Notes: generated by a model not told the origin, from the letters alone. A DNA stretch of 60,368 nucleotides from Verrucomicrobiaceae bacterium (GCA_016795485.1 JAEUHM010000030.1:1-60368); one strand, 5' to 3'. Numbered from the stretch's first letter, positions 26,232 through 35,829 are shown. Translations and numbers: made by a program.

Positions 26232-27337
26232 TGTCGCAGCGCTAAGCTCGGATTGATCTGAGTACAACGGAAAGCTGGGTAGAGGCCACTGAGCAGACCA
26301 ACACCCAATGCCAGTCCCATGGCCAAACCAAGCAAGTCAGGCCCAATGTGGGGCTCTAGCTTGCCTTCCATGATGGGCATTCGCGCCATGATCTTGAGCA
26401 AGGCCACTCCCAAAACCACGCCAAGCACGCCCGCAGCGGCACAAAGCGCCATCGACTCATAAACGATCATGCGCAGAATGCGGCTGCGTTTCCAACCAAG
26501 CGCGATCAGCACACCGATCTCACGAGTGCGCTCAAACACGCTCATAAACATCGTGTTCATCACCCCAAAAGTGCCCACCAGCAATGCAATGAGTGAAGTC
26601 CCCCAGTTCATCGCCTTGAAAGTCTTCACGGCCTCATTGTTGTCCGACAAATCCTCCGCTGTCTCCACTGTGCAGTTCGGCAACTTGCTGACGATCGCTT
26701 TGCTGATCTCGTCCGGCGGGACGCTGTTGTCCTTCATGCGAATGTTGATGAAGTTGGCCTGCTTTTCTTTCGTGACGATGTTCTGCAGATTCTTCAAGCT
26801 CATGAACACTGTGGCATTCTCCACCAACGCCTTGCACTCGGCGATTCCGGCTACGGTGAAGTCAGCCACTTCGATGGTGATCTTGTCTCCCACTTTCTTC
26901 TGAAGTTGCTCAGCAGCGAGCTTGCCCAACACGACCGCCTGCTCATCACCGGATCTAGGAAGACGGCCATCCACGATCGTCAGATGATCCCAAACAAAGG
27001 TTCCCCACTCACGACCAGACACCACAACTGTAGGAGCCTCTTCAATGCTGAGAACTTCCGTCAATAAGTTGGCCGCCTGGGCCACTCCAGGCACTTCACG
27101 CACTTGCTTGATCCATTCCTCATCGAACGGCTCGGCCAGCAAAAAGCCGCTCGCCTTTCTAACCACGAGATCTGTGCCACGCGCTTTCAGCGCGTCCGTC
27201 CAACTTTCACCCAATCCCCAAGCAAGTCCAAGAAGAGCCACCACGGCTCCGATGCCCACACCAATACCCATGACCGTCAGAACCGTCCGAATCGGACGAC
27301 GTGTGAGGTTCTTCAGAGTGAGTTGAAGCAAAGTCAT
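26228..27337 (-). CDS. ABC transporter permease, LolC/MacB (FtsX-like) family
   Basis: A 369-residue protein with the MacB topology: TM1 near the N-terminus ('RTVLTVMGIGVGIGAVVALLGLAWGLG'), a periplasmic domain of about 200 residues, and three C-terminal TM segments ('TSLIALLVGTFGVMNTMFMSVFERTREIGVLIALGWKRS', '...AAAGVLGVVLGVALL', 'LGLAMGLALGVGLLSGLYPAFR'). The 'ERTREIGVLIALG' coupling helix is diagnostic. It overlaps the ATPase gene by ATGA and the LolA-like gene by ATGA. The complex would extract lipoproteins or lipids from the inner membrane rather than import solutes. Confidence 0.93.
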   Translation of the reverse strand: MTLLQLTLKNLTRRPIRTVLTVMGIGVGIGAVVALLGLAWGLGESWTDALKARGTDLVVRKASGFLLAEPFDEEWIKQVREVPGVAQAANLLTEVLSIEEAPTVVVSGREWGTFVWDHLTIVDGRLPRSGDEQAVVLGKLAAEQLQKKVGDKITIEVADFTVAGIAECKALVENATVFMSLKNLQNIVTKEKQANFINIRMKDNSVPPDEISKAIVSKLPNCTVETAEDLSDNNEAVKTFKAMNWGTSLIALLVGTFGVMNTMFMSVFERTREIGVLIALGWKRSRILRMIVYESMALCAAAGVLGVVLGVALLKIMARMPIMEGKLEPHIGPDLLGLAMGLALGVGLLSGLYPAFRCTQINPSLALRQ

Positions 27338-28071
27338 GCGTATTCCTCCGTCAGATTTGCTGCTCGCTCGTCCGAGGCGATTTGGCCGTCCTTCATCGTG
27401 ATGACACGATCAGCAGCACGCGCTACTTCCATGTCGTGCGTGACCAACACAAGCGTCATGCCTTTATCGCGATGAAGTCCCTCCAACAACTCCATGATCT
27501 GGTGTGAGTTTTTGCTATCCAGATTGCCCGTAGGCTCATCGGCCAGGAGAATGCCAGGGTCATTGGCCAAACTCCGCGCGATCGCCACACGTTGACGTTC
27601 CCCGCCCGAGAGCTTGGCGGGCAGGTGATCCAGACGATGCCCCATACCTACGATTTCTAGCAACTCCCGTGCTTTGCGCTGACGATCGCGTTTGGCCATT
27701 CCAGCCTCAAACATCGGCACTTGGACATTCTCTAACGCTGTGAGGGTGGGCAAAAGATGGAACGCCTGGAAGACAAAACCGATGTTGCGGGCACGAAATC
27801 CCGCCGGGTCACGCAGTTTGGTAATATCCTCTCCTCTGAATCGGATAACCCCTTTATCCGCCTCGTCCAAGGCACCCAAAAGCGCGAGCAGCGTGGACTT
27901 TCCGCTTCCGCTAGAGCCGATAATCGCCACAAACTCACCTTCGTGGACCGCAAAACTCACTCCACGAAGCGCCAAGACATGCCCGTCATCGAAATCGCGA
28001 TGCACGTCCACCACCTCCAGCAAAGGAAGGCCTTCTGCGGGAGCGCCTGGTGTGGGGGCGGGTTGGGTCAT
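27334..28071 (-). CDS. ABC transporter ATP-binding protein, LolD/MacB type
   Basis: A 245-residue protein from the ATG at 28071; upstream in-frame codons to 28149 would add a hydrophobic stretch unusual for this family. Motifs: Walker A GSSGSGKST, Q-loop 'FVFQAFHLLPTLT', signature LSGGERQR, Walker B 'ILLADEPTGNLD', and H-loop 'LVTHDME'. The 'EPTGNLDSKNSHQIMELL' segment is typical of LolD/FtsE/MacB ATPases. It is translationally coupled to the permease and supplies energy for the three-gene exporter. Confidence 0.95.
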   Translation of the reverse strand: MTQPAPTPGAPAEGLPLLEVVDVHRDFDDGHVLALRGVSFAVHEGEFVAIIGSSGSGKSTLLALLGALDEADKGVIRFRGEDITKLRDPAGFRARNIGFVFQAFHLLPTLTALENVQVPMFEAGMAKRDRQRKARELLEIVGMGHRLDHLPAKLSGGERQRVAIARSLANDPGILLADEPTGNLDSKNSHQIMELLEGLHRDKGMTLVLVTHDMEVARAADRVITMKDGQIASDERAANLTEEYA

Positions 28072-28185
28072 GGAGGGGTGAAATGGAGCCCGCCAACTTG
28101 CTGAAAGCACCGCCCCAAGCAAGCCGAACATTCCACCGACAACATCCAATGGGATTGGCTGATTTTTCGGACTTCCGGAGCACTT

Positions 28186-29538
28186 TTACGCTGTGACCAC
28201 AGCTCGCGGCACACGCCCGTGGACATCCGTGAGTCGGTAATCTCTGCCGGCATAACGATAAGTCAGGCGTTCGTGGTCAATGCCCAGCAGGTGCAGGATT
28301 GTAGCGTGGACATCATGCACATGCATTTTGTCCACTGCCGCCTTGAATCCAAAGTCATCACTTTGGCCATAGGCGACACCACCGCGCGCACCTCCGCCCG
28401 CCAAGAACATGCAGAAGCCGTGGGGATTGTGGTCGCGCCCATTTCCATTTTCACTGACGGGGGTCCGGCCAAACTCTCCTCCCCACACGACCAGAGTGTC
28501 TTCTAGTAGACCACGTTGTTTCAAATCGGACAATAGTGCAGCGATCGGCCTGTCGATGTCAGCAGCGAGCTTCCGGCACTGCTCGTCGTGCTTAGAATGC
28601 GTGTCCCAAGGTTGGCCGTTCCCATAATAGACCTGCACAAAGCGCACTCCGCGCTCCACAAGGCGTCTGGCCATCAAGCATCCGTTAGAAAAGTGGCTAC
28701 TGCCGTACATTTCCCGGGTCTTGGGTGTTTCTCTGCCCAGATCAAAGGCATCCGTGCCAGCGGACTGCATTCGGAAGGCCGTCTCCATGGCCTGAATGCG
28801 ACCATTCAGAGCAACATCAGCACCACCGCGGCTAGCTAAGTGCTCCGCATTGAGCGCTTGCATAAGATCAAGCTGACGACGCTGCTCGGAGATGCTCACG
28901 CGATCATTCTGCAGCCACGGGATCATCTTTCTGGGCTCAAGATTGCTGTGATTGATGTAAACACCCTGGTGTTGAGCCGGAAGGAACGCACTGCTCCAGA
29001 GTATCGAGAAGCGAACGGGCCGCCCTGGGCACAGCACTACGTATGACGGCAGGTTGTGATTGTCATTGCCAAGTCCGTAGCTGAGCCAGGAGCCCATACT
29101 CGGCACTCGCTCGGTCATCGTGCCGTTGTTCATCAGCAAAAGTGCTGGGCCATGGTTCGGATTGTCCGTATAACATGATCTCAGCACGCAAAGGTCGTCG
29201 GCGTGAGTTGAGAGATGCGGTAACAACTCACTGATCTCCAAACCGCTTTGCCCATGGCGGCGGTACGCATAGGGAGAGGCCAAAAGGCCACCTGTAGGGC
29301 GCTCTGTGCGCAAGTCAGCGCCTTCGGGCCGCTGACCGTTGTATCGGGTCAAGGCTGGCTTGGGATCAAAGAGATCCGGCCCGAACGGCCCGCCGTTCAT
29401 AAAAAGATGAATGACCCTACGAGCCCTCGGAATCGCATGAGTCGTCGGGGACGCATTCAATGCCGAAGCCAACCCAAGCGCACCCAGCCCTCCTCCCATC
29501 TGGGAGATCAAGTGACGTCGGGTGAGATGCTGGTCCAT
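28186..29538 (-). CDS. Tat-exported DUF1501 family protein
   Basis: A 450-residue protein. The N-terminus HLTRRHLISQMGGGLGALGLASAL is a twin-arginine signal, as is usual for this family. The body carries 'RVIHLFMNGGPFGPDLFDPKPAL', 'HGPALLLMNNG' and 'VVWGGEFGRTPVSENGNGRDHNPHGF', the DUF1501 alkaline-phosphatase/sulfatase-like metal motifs. These proteins are abundant in Planctomycetes and Verrucomicrobia and normally sit directly after a DUF1549/DUF1553 cytochrome-like gene. Here the upstream neighbour is MnmE instead, so it is orphaned from that partner. The substrate is unknown. Confidence 0.9.
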   Translation of the reverse strand: MDQHLTRRHLISQMGGGLGALGLASALNASPTTHAIPRARRVIHLFMNGGPFGPDLFDPKPALTRYNGQRPEGADLRTERPTGGLLASPYAYRRHGQSGLEISELLPHLSTHADDLCVLRSCYTDNPNHGPALLLMNNGTMTERVPSMGSWLSYGLGNDNHNLPSYVVLCPGRPVRFSILWSSAFLPAQHQGVYINHSNLEPRKMIPWLQNDRVSISEQRRQLDLMQALNAEHLASRGGADVALNGRIQAMETAFRMQSAGTDAFDLGRETPKTREMYGSSHFSNGCLMARRLVERGVRFVQVYYGNGQPWDTHSKHDEQCRKLAADIDRPIAALLSDLKQRGLLEDTLVVWGGEFGRTPVSENGNGRDHNPHGFCMFLAGGGARGGVAYGQSDDFGFKAAVDKMHVHDVHATILHLLGIDHERLTYRYAGRDYRLTDVHGRVPRAVVTA

Positions 29539-29590
29539 GGCAGTTGATACCTACGATGAAAGCTCGCTCGGCTATCACGCCAAAGTCACA

Positions 29591-30934
29591 TCACTTACCG
29601 ATGCAGAAGCTGCTGAAAATGACGTCGAGCACTTCTTCGATGTCGACTCGTCCAGTCACATCACCCAGTGCAGTCATGGCTTCACGTAGTTCAAGCGCTA
29701 TGAACTCTGTCTCTTGACCCATCTCCAGAGCCTCCTTAGCCGCACGCAATCCGTTGCGCACTTGATCAAAGCAGGCCTTGTGGCGAGCATTGATCGCCAC
29801 GGGATGACTGTGATTGAGAGCACCAGACTGACCGAGTAAGGTTTGAATGCGCACGCGCAACGTTTCAACACCAGCTCCGGTGGAACATGAAAGCGGAATA
29901 GATTCCACTTCACCCCATGACGGATGAATGCCGAGGTCTAATTTGTTCAACAGCAACAAACGGCGGGACTCCTGTGCGGGATTCATTGGCACACGGTTCG
30001 CCTCGTTCATGGGTTTGCTTCCATCCACGACTTCAAGAATCAAATCAGCTCGCTCAATCTCCCTTTCGGAGCGCTGAATGCCTTCTTGCTCGATCTCATC
30101 GGCAGATTGACGCAGACCAGCGGTGTCGACCAGCCTCAGCGGGAATCCATGAACTTGAACGATCTCTTCGATGGTGTCTCGCGTGGTTCCCGCTCTCTCA
30201 TTAACGATGGCGCGGTCAAATCCGAGCAACAAGTTCAGGAGGCTGCTTTTCCCGACGTTTGGCTGGCCACAGATGACTGTCCGCGCCCCATGTCGAAGGA
30301 TTCGACCATGCTCACTGGTCGCCAGTAGTCGGTCACAACGTTCCGCAACGCCCTGAATACGGCCTTTGAGAGCCTCTCCCACATCTGGCGCAATGTCCTC
30401 CTCTGGAAAGTCGATGTAGGCCTCAACATGCGCCAGCACGTCGATCAACTCCGCGCGCATCGCCTCAGCCTCGCGTCCAATCGATCCATCCAACTGTTCA
30501 TTCGCGGCTCGCAGTGCCAGTTCGCTTTGAGCGTGAATGAGATCCATCACTGCCTCAGCCTGTGTTAGATCCATCTTGCCATTCAGAAAGGCTCGTTGGG
30601 TAAACTCACCTGGCTCTGCCGAACGTGCTCCAGCGGCCAATAACAGCTCCAAGACGCGTCTGGTTACCAGCACACCACCATGACAGTGAAGCTCGACAAC
30701 CTCCTCTCCCGTGTAACTCCCAGGCGATGGAAACCAGAGCGCTAGAGCATGATCCACAGCGGACTCGTCCTGATCTTTGAGAGGGAGGAGTGTCGCTTTC
30801 CGCGGCGACATTCGATGAACCGCTTCACCAGCGAGTTTTTCCACTACATTTTTTGCATTCGGACCTGAGATCCTCAAGATGCTAACTGCGGCTTCACCTG
30901 GTGCGGTGGCTATGGCTGCAATGGTGTCTGTCAC
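29591..30934 (-). CDS. mnmE: tRNA modification GTPase MnmE
   Basis: A 447-residue protein. I choose the GTG at 30934: it overlaps the upstream stop as GTGA and begins VTDTIAAIATAPGEAAVSILRISG, exactly where the family starts. A longer ATG start at 30985 would add 17 unusual residues. Features: the N-terminal folate-binding domain, a G domain with GQPNVGKSSLL (P-loop), 'DTAGLR' (G3) and 'NKLD' (G4), and the C-terminal CIGK whose Cys is conserved. With MnmG it makes the cmnm5 modification at wobble U34 of certain tRNAs. MnmG is not in the window. Confidence 0.95.
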   Translation of the reverse strand: MTDTIAAIATAPGEAAVSILRISGPNAKNVVEKLAGEAVHRMSPRKATLLPLKDQDESAVDHALALWFPSPGSYTGEEVVELHCHGGVLVTRRVLELLLAAGARSAEPGEFTQRAFLNGKMDLTQAEAVMDLIHAQSELALRAANEQLDGSIGREAEAMRAELIDVLAHVEAYIDFPEEDIAPDVGEALKGRIQGVAERCDRLLATSEHGRILRHGARTVICGQPNVGKSSLLNLLLGFDRAIVNERAGTTRDTIEEIVQVHGFPLRLVDTAGLRQSADEIEQEGIQRSEREIERADLILEVVDGSKPMNEANRVPMNPAQESRRLLLLNKLDLGIHPSWGEVESIPLSCSTGAGVETLRVRIQTLLGQSGALNHSHPVAINARHKACFDQVRNGLRAAKEALEMGQETEFIALELREAMTALGDVTGRVDIEEVLDVIFSSFCIGK

Positions 30935-31407
30935 GGGCTGATGAGGTTTCGGTGAAACACCTCGCACTCCTTTTTGTGAAGCCACAAGCTGTGAACGACT
31001 CCTACTGAGCCAAGAACAACCACAAGTCCAACAAGGAAGAGCCCTTTGCCGCGATGTCCCAACATTCCCGCAGCAATGCTCACCGCGCCGATCGTGTAGT
31101 AAAGCCAGCGAGTGCTAAGACGGCGCTCTGTTTGTGCCTGGATCAGCGGGTGATACGCGGAGTCCGTGATCTTGAGCACGTCAGGCATGGACTTTGATCG
31201 CATGAAAGCATACGGCCCAACGCTAAAGGAGCACGCAGCGATGATTCCAAGTGCAAAAAACCGCGCGCGAATGTCTTTGATCAAGTAACCGCCGACAAGA
31301 AATACAAGACCAAGCGCTATCCCATAAAGGGGCAGCGGCTCTAGCAACAAGTGGCTGTACTCGGCGTCACCGAGGCTTGTCCACAAGGCTGACAGTTCCT
31401 TCCACAT
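30931..31407 (-). CDS. Polytopic membrane protein of unknown function
   Basis: A 158-residue protein with about four hydrophobic segments ('LPLYGIALGLVFLVGGYLI', 'FFALGIIAACSFSVGPYAFM', 'WLYYTIGAVSIAAGMLG', 'GLFLVGLVVVLGSVGVV'). I do not recognise a family. It lies between ruvB (6 bp upstream) and mnmE (GTGA overlap), so the three are very likely one transcript, but nothing in the sequence ties it to DNA repair or tRNA modification. Confidence 0.75.
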   Translation of the reverse strand: MWKELSALWTSLGDAEYSHLLLEPLPLYGIALGLVFLVGGYLIKDIRARFFALGIIAACSFSVGPYAFMRSKSMPDVLKITDSAYHPLIQAQTERRLSTRWLYYTIGAVSIAAGMLGHRGKGLFLVGLVVVLGSVGVVHSLWLHKKECEVFHRNLISP

Positions 31408-31413
31408 TCAACA

Positions 31414-32418
31414 TCAAAACAGTTCTGCTTGCGCACTGGCAGGCGGCATAAGGCCGAGTTTACGATAAGCGGAGGGCATGGCGACACGACCACGTGGCGT
31501 ACGCTTAACATACCCTTGCATCACCAAATAGGGCTCATGCACCTCTTCCAAAGACGAAGCATCTTCCCCAACGGCCACTGCGATGGAGTTAAGCCCAACG
31601 GGGCCGCCATCGAACTTGCTGATCAAGGCTTCAAGAACGCGCTTGTCCATTTCGTCCAGACCGTCTTCGTCGATGTCACGCATGGAGAGCGCCTGAGCCG
31701 CAACCTCCTCGGTGATGATGTTGTTGGCCTTCACTTGTGCATAGTCACGCACCCAACGAAGAAGATGATTGGCGATACGTGGCGTCCCACGTGCCCTCCT
31801 GGCGATTTCTTTGGCACCACCTGTCTCCATCTCAACTTTAAGCAGCCCCGCTGAACGCTTCAGAATGTGCTGGAGTTCGTCAGTGTTGTAATAGTCGAGG
31901 CGATTCGGGATGCCGAATCGGCTTCTCATCGGTGCCGTGAGCTTTCCAGCCCGAGTGGTGGCTCCTACGAGCGTAAATGGCGGCAAATCAATGCGGATGG
32001 TGCGCGCTTTGGGGCCTTGGTCGATGATGATGTCGAGCCGGAAGTCTTCAATCGCAGGGTAGAGATACTCCTCAATGCTGGGATGCAATCGGTGGATCTC
32101 ATCGATAAACAAAATGTCCCGCTCTTGAAGATTGGTCAAAATACCTGCCAGATCTCCGGCGCGCTCAATCTGCGGACCGCTCGTCGTGTGCAATCGAGAG
32201 CCGACAGCGTTGGCAATCAGATTGGCAAGAGTTGTTTTGCCAAGTCCAGGTGGCCCGCACAGCAACACGTGATCGAGTGACTCATTGCGGATGCGAGCGG
32301 CTTCCACCATGACCATTAACTGCTCCTTCACCTTGGTCTGCCCATGAAAATCATCGAAATCGCCGGGACGAAGGGCGAGATCGAATGGGGAGTCGGGTTC
32401 GTTAAGAGCAGGATTCAT
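31414..32418 (-). CDS. ruvB: Holliday junction branch-migration ATPase RuvB
   Basis: A 334-residue protein from the ATG at 32418. AAA+ motifs: Walker [11 protein letters not shown], Walker B '[10 protein letters not shown]', sensor 1 'LVGATTRAG' and arginine finger 'APMRSRFG'. The C-terminal winged-helix DNA-binding region '[36 protein letters not shown]' is intact. RuvB hexamers drive branch migration of Holliday junctions with RuvA, and RuvC resolves them; neither ruvA nor ruvC is nearby. Confidence 0.97.
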   Translation of the reverse strand: MNPALNEPDSPFDLALRPGDFDDFHGQTKVKEQLMVMVEAARIRNESLDHVLLCGPPGLGKTTLANLIANAVGSRLHTTSGPQIERAGDLAGILTNLQERDILFIDEIHRLHPSIEEYLYPAIEDFRLDIIIDQGPKARTIRIDLPPFTLVGATTRAGKLTAPMRSRFGIPNRLDYYNTDELQHILKRSAGLLKVEMETGGAKEIARRARGTPRIANHLLRWVRDYAQVKANNIITEEVAAQALSMRDIDEDGLDEMDKRVLEALISKFDGGPVGLNSIAVAVGEDASSLEEVHEPYLVMQGYVKRTPRGRVAMPSAYRKLGLMPPASAQAELF

Positions 32419-32439
32419 CAAGAAGTCGTCAAATCGTTG

Positions 32440-34107
32440 TTAATCACGAGCAACCACACCACTTACGCAACCTTCATTGGCTTGCAAAACGGTGGCAGAA
32501 AAGTCTGCTTGGTAGCCACGCTTATGCTGCCATGACCTCGCTCCGCTTGGTCGACGATCCAAGTTTGCATGAACGTGAATCGTACCAGCCATGAGATCGA
32601 ACTCGATCTCATCATCGTCTTTGACACTGCCAATAGGCCCCCCAACGATCGCTTCAGGCGTGCAGTGCACACCGATGCTTCCATGAGAGACACCAGAAAC
32701 GCGAGTGTCGCTGATGAGTGCCACCTTTCCATCAAGTTCAGGAACCGCGAGCGCCGCAGATGCAACCGCGACCTCTGGCATCCCTGCGGCGACAGGTCCC
32801 AACTGGCGCAATACCACGATATGCCCTGGTTTGATTTTTCCGGCTGCGGCCGCATCCGTTACGGCTTTTGCATCTTCAAAACAAATGGCCCTGCCTTTGA
32901 ACTGAGGGGGCTGGCTATTGCACACTTTGAAGACAATGCCATCCGGCGCGAGATTGCCAAAGCACACCTGCATGTCAGCGTAATCTTTGAAGGGCTTGCC
33001 GAGGGGCGCGATCAAGTCCTGGCCTTCAGGCACGTCGGGCGCGTCAGCAAGGTTTTCAGCCAAGGTCTTGCCAGACACTGTCAGCGCACTTCCATCCAAC
33101 AACCCAGCCTTGAGCAAGTGCTTGAGCAACATACTAGTGCCGCCAATGCGGTGGAGATCCACCATGGTTCCGAGCCCGCGGGGAGCGAAGTTGGCATACA
33201 CGGGAGTCTTTCGGCAGATGGCCTGTACATCCTTGAGCGTGAAGTCTACACCAGCTTCCTTGGCTACAGCCAAGATGTGCAACACACCGTTGGTAGACCC
33301 ACCAGCCGCAGCGATGGCAGTCATCGCATTGGTCAGTGCCGTTTTGGTCAGAATATCTCTAGGCCGGATGTTGCGCTCAAGCAGCACCTTCATGGCGGCT
33401 CCTACTCGACGACACTCTTCGCGCTTTTTGTCGTCGATCGCAGGAATGCTGGAGCTATTTGGCAACATCAGTCCCATTGCTTCACTTGCGATTCCCCAGG
33501 TGTTGAAAGAAGCCGCAATGCCGCAGCCTCCAGGCCCTGGGCAGGAGACGCGGATGATTTCTTCACTCTCCTCTTCAGACATGCTGCCGGTGCGCGCCTT
33601 TGCTTGGGAATCAAGGGCATCAAGAATGGTGACCGGCTTCCCTTTGTGGCACCCAGGCATGATGCTGCCGCCGCTGACGATCATCCCTGGCAAGTTCGTG
33701 CGGGCGAGAGCCATGGCGAACCCAGGTCCGTTTTTGTCGCAATGATGCAGGCCGATCAATGCATCATAGCAATGCGACTGGCACACCATCTCCGCTCCGT
33801 TGGCCATCATGTTTCTGGAAACCAAGGAAGCTCCACCGCCCTCGTGCCCCTGCGTGATGTTGTCACTTACACAACTGACACCGAACGGAAAACCGATAAG
33901 GCCAGCTTCTGAGCAGCCTTGCTTGAGCGCCTGGGCTAGTTCGTAGGAGTGGAGGTTGCATAGATTGCCATCCAACAATGGCGTCCCGATGCCTACTTGT
34001 GCTTTGTTGAAGTCGTCTGGAGTAAAGCCGAGTCCCCAATAGAACGCGTTGACCGCTTTTTGCCAGCCGTGGGTGAGTTGGGACGAGTTCCAGTTCAGTG
34101 ATGCCAT
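32440..34107 (-). CDS. ilvD: Dihydroxy-acid dehydratase
   Basis: A 555-residue protein. The ATG at 34107 gives MASLNWNSSQLTHGWQKAVN; codons upstream to 34179 lack family similarity. It has the IlvD/Edd signatures 'CDKNGPGFAMALAR' and 'GPGGCGIAASFNTWGIASEAMG', plus 'AAAGGSTNGVLHILAVAKEAG' and 'CTPEAIVGGPIGSVKDDDEIEFD'. The Cys residues ligate an Fe-S cluster. It converts 2,3-dihydroxy-acids to 2-oxoacids in valine, leucine and isoleucine synthesis. It stands alone here, without other ilv genes. A long frame antisense to it is a shadow. Confidence 0.97.
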   Translation of the reverse strand: MASLNWNSSQLTHGWQKAVNAFYWGLGFTPDDFNKAQVGIGTPLLDGNLCNLHSYELAQALKQGCSEAGLIGFPFGVSCVSDNITQGHEGGGASLVSRNMMANGAEMVCQSHCYDALIGLHHCDKNGPGFAMALARTNLPGMIVSGGSIMPGCHKGKPVTILDALDSQAKARTGSMSEEESEEIIRVSCPGPGGCGIAASFNTWGIASEAMGLMLPNSSSIPAIDDKKREECRRVGAAMKVLLERNIRPRDILTKTALTNAMTAIAAAGGSTNGVLHILAVAKEAGVDFTLKDVQAICRKTPVYANFAPRGLGTMVDLHRIGGTSMLLKHLLKAGLLDGSALTVSGKTLAENLADAPDVPEGQDLIAPLGKPFKDYADMQVCFGNLAPDGIVFKVCNSQPPQFKGRAICFEDAKAVTDAAAAGKIKPGHIVVLRQLGPVAAGMPEVAVASAALAVPELDGKVALISDTRVSGVSHGSIGVHCTPEAIVGGPIGSVKDDDEIEFDLMAGTIHVHANLDRRPSGARSWQHKRGYQADFSATVLQANEGCVSGVVARD

Positions 34108-34179
34108 GATGGATGGAAGTGACCGAAAAAGCGCATGAGCAAAAGCGATTTGTTTTCGCCGGAGTCTGCCGAGAAACAA

Positions 34180-34210
34180 AAAGGCCAGAGAGACGAACTC
34201 TCTGGCCTTT
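34180..34210 (-). terminator. Rho-independent terminator of the small lipoprotein gene
   Basis: A 13-bp perfect stem (34180-34192 with 34198-34210, built on AAAGGCCAGAGAG) and a 5-nt loop. On the minus strand it is followed by a T run (TTTTTGTTT). It lies 40 bp after the stop at 34250, separating that gene from ilvD. Confidence 0.9.
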
Positions 34211-34249
34211 AAATGTAGGAAGCGTCAAGACGCTGTCCCAAAGCCGGAC

Positions 34250-34513
34250 TTACTTGCCGATTTCGGTGACTTTGCCGTGCTCGCTGAGAGCTTTGACCTT
34301 CTTGCCTTCGAGGCTAGCGAGTTTGTCAGCGCCTTTGGTGGAAGGAGTGAGCTTGAGGCTCTTCTCTTTGCCGTCGACTTCGATAACAACTGTCTTGGAC
34401 TCGGCATTGAAGGACTTCAGCTTGCCTTCGGTGGTGTCTACCTTACCGCAGCCAGCGATAGCTGAACCGGCGGCGATGGAGAGGGCGGCGATGGTGGTGA
34501 GGAGTGCTTTCAT
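34250..34513 (-). CDS. Small exported lipoprotein of unknown function
   Basis: An 87-residue protein starting at the ATG at 34513 with a strong signal sequence MKALLTTIAALSIAAGSAIAG. The lipobox IAGC suggests lipidation at Cys22. The mature part is a short lysine-rich beta domain ('GKLKSFNAESKTVVIEVDGKEKSLKLTP...GKKVKALSEHGKVTEI') that looks like a small OB/SH3-like barrel. It has its own terminator and diverges from the HupE-like gene, so it is an independent unit. Its function is unknown. Confidence 0.8.
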   Translation of the reverse strand: MKALLTTIAALSIAAGSAIAGCGKVDTTEGKLKSFNAESKTVVIEVDGKEKSLKLTPSTKGADKLASLEGKKVKALSEHGKVTEIGK

Positions 34514-34671
34514 GATGTAGTTTACTATTTTCCTATTGGCGTAGGGTTGAGTTCCTTTTTTCACGATCGTTATTGATCGGGAGAGCGGGATTACCATTAA
34601 AACGGACAAGGGTGGTTACGTTCAAGCACGAAATGTTGCGATTTTCGATCTTCCCGCTTCTTTCCCTCCAA
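34514..34671. promoter_or_regulatory. Divergent promoter region between lipoprotein and HupE-like genes
   Basis: These 158 bp must hold promoters for both outward genes. A small inverted repeat CGATC...GATCG occurs near 34564-34579. I cannot place confident -35/-10 elements. Confidence 0.35.
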
Positions 34672-35829
34672 ATGATCCGTCCCCTTTTGGCTGTTATGGC
34701 CGTTATCGGTGCGGCTACCACTGCGGTAGCTCACCCAATCCCCGAGTTGCCGGTCCGTTCTTCCTTTGAAGAAGGAGGTAAGGCTACCATCAAGGTGGAA
34801 ATTGACCCGCGAATCTGGCAAGAGGTACCGGACAAGGCACCCTATCTGTTCAATAAAGACTTCAAGATCATGCCTGAGCCTGAAAGGGCGGCTTTGGTGG
34901 AAAAAGCAAAGGCCTACACGAAGGACGTGCTGAGTTTTTACTTCCTTCCACTTGGCCAGGTCACTCCTGAGTTTCAGTGGCAAATCACCGGAGAAGCTGA
35001 AGTGGCTCTGGTCAAAGACGAGGACCCAGTGGTCGTCACTGGCACTTGGCAGACCACGGTGCCCAATGGCATCGCGGGGTATCGCATCCGTGCCGCAGAG
35101 ATCTGCAAAGTCGGGGTGTATTTCCTCAACACGCTGAAGGGCAAGGAACTGGAACGTATGGCGGTGCTCTTCCCTGGTGAGTTGAGCTTCGTCGTCGATC
35201 TAACCGGCCTCACGGGTGCTGCGGTTGCTGTGGAGGGAGCCGTGAATGAAAACTCCACGGGTGGCTGGTGGGCGACGTTTGCCAATTTTATCCATGAGGG
35301 CTTTGTCCATGTCGTCCCAGAAGGTTTGGATCACATCCTGTTCGTGCTTGGTTTATTTTTGCTGAGTAGAGCCTGGAAGCCTCTGCTTTGGCAGGTTTCG
35401 ATGTTCACGCTGGCTCACACCATCACGCTCTGGCTGGCTTCCGAAGGATATGTGAATGTGCCCGGGAGCATCGTTGAGCCCATCATCGCCGGTAGTATCG
35501 CTTTTGTGGCCATAGAGAACATTTTCCACTCTCGCTACTCGCATTGGCGGCTGCTTGTGGTGTTTGTTTTCGGCCTGATTCATGGTCTCGGGTTCGCCGG
35601 TGCGTTCAGCGACCTGAAAACAACGGGCGGGTCCGCGTTGATGGCGCTTCTGGGTCGAAATCTTGGGGTCGAGTTCGGCCAACTCGCGGTCATTTCCGCT
35701 GCCGCAGCACTAACCTTCTGGATCAAGGACGAGAAACAATACCGCCGGTGGGTGGTGATTCCTGTGTCCTTGGTCATTGCGGTGCTGGGTATCTACTGGA
35801 TGGTCGAGCGCATCATCGGTGTGGAGTAA
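34672..35829 (+). CDS. HupE/UreJ family membrane protein with exported N-terminal domain
   Basis: A 385-residue protein. Start 34672 gives the signal peptide MIRPLLAVMAVIGAATTAVA ending before HPIPE; an ATG at 34633 is an alternative. The first ~200 residues are a periplasmic beta-rich domain. From about 225, the HupE/UreJ_2 region has 'FVHVVPEGLDHILFVLGLFLLS', 'VSMFTLAHTITLWLA', 'FGLIHGLGFAGAF' and 'GVEFGQLAVI', with conserved membrane His and Asp residues. Known family members are implicated in Ni or Co handling. No urease or hydrogenase gene is near, so the metal role is tentative. It is 5 bp upstream of recQ. Confidence 0.85.
   Translation: MIRPLLAVMAVIGAATTAVAHPIPELPVRSSFEEGGKATIKVEIDPRIWQEVPDKAPYLFNKDFKIMPEPERAALVEKAKAYTKDVLSFYFLPLGQVTPEFQWQITGEAEVALVKDEDPVVVTGTWQTTVPNGIAGYRIRAAEICKVGVYFLNTLKGKELERMAVLFPGELSFVVDLTGLTGAAVAVEGAVNENSTGGWWATFANFIHEGFVHVVPEGLDHILFVLGLFLLSRAWKPLLWQVSMFTLAHTITLWLASEGYVNVPGSIVEPIIAGSIAFVAIENIFHSRYSHWRLLVVFVFGLIHGLGFAGAFSDLKTTGGSALMALLGRNLGVEFGQLAVISAAAALTFWIKDEKQYRRWVVIPVSLVIAVLGIYWMVERIIGVE

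Noticed and set aside
32569..33912. 447-codon frame antisense to ilvD
   Set aside because: It lies entirely opposite a well-conserved enzyme and shows no signal, motif or RBS; it is a shadow of codon bias.
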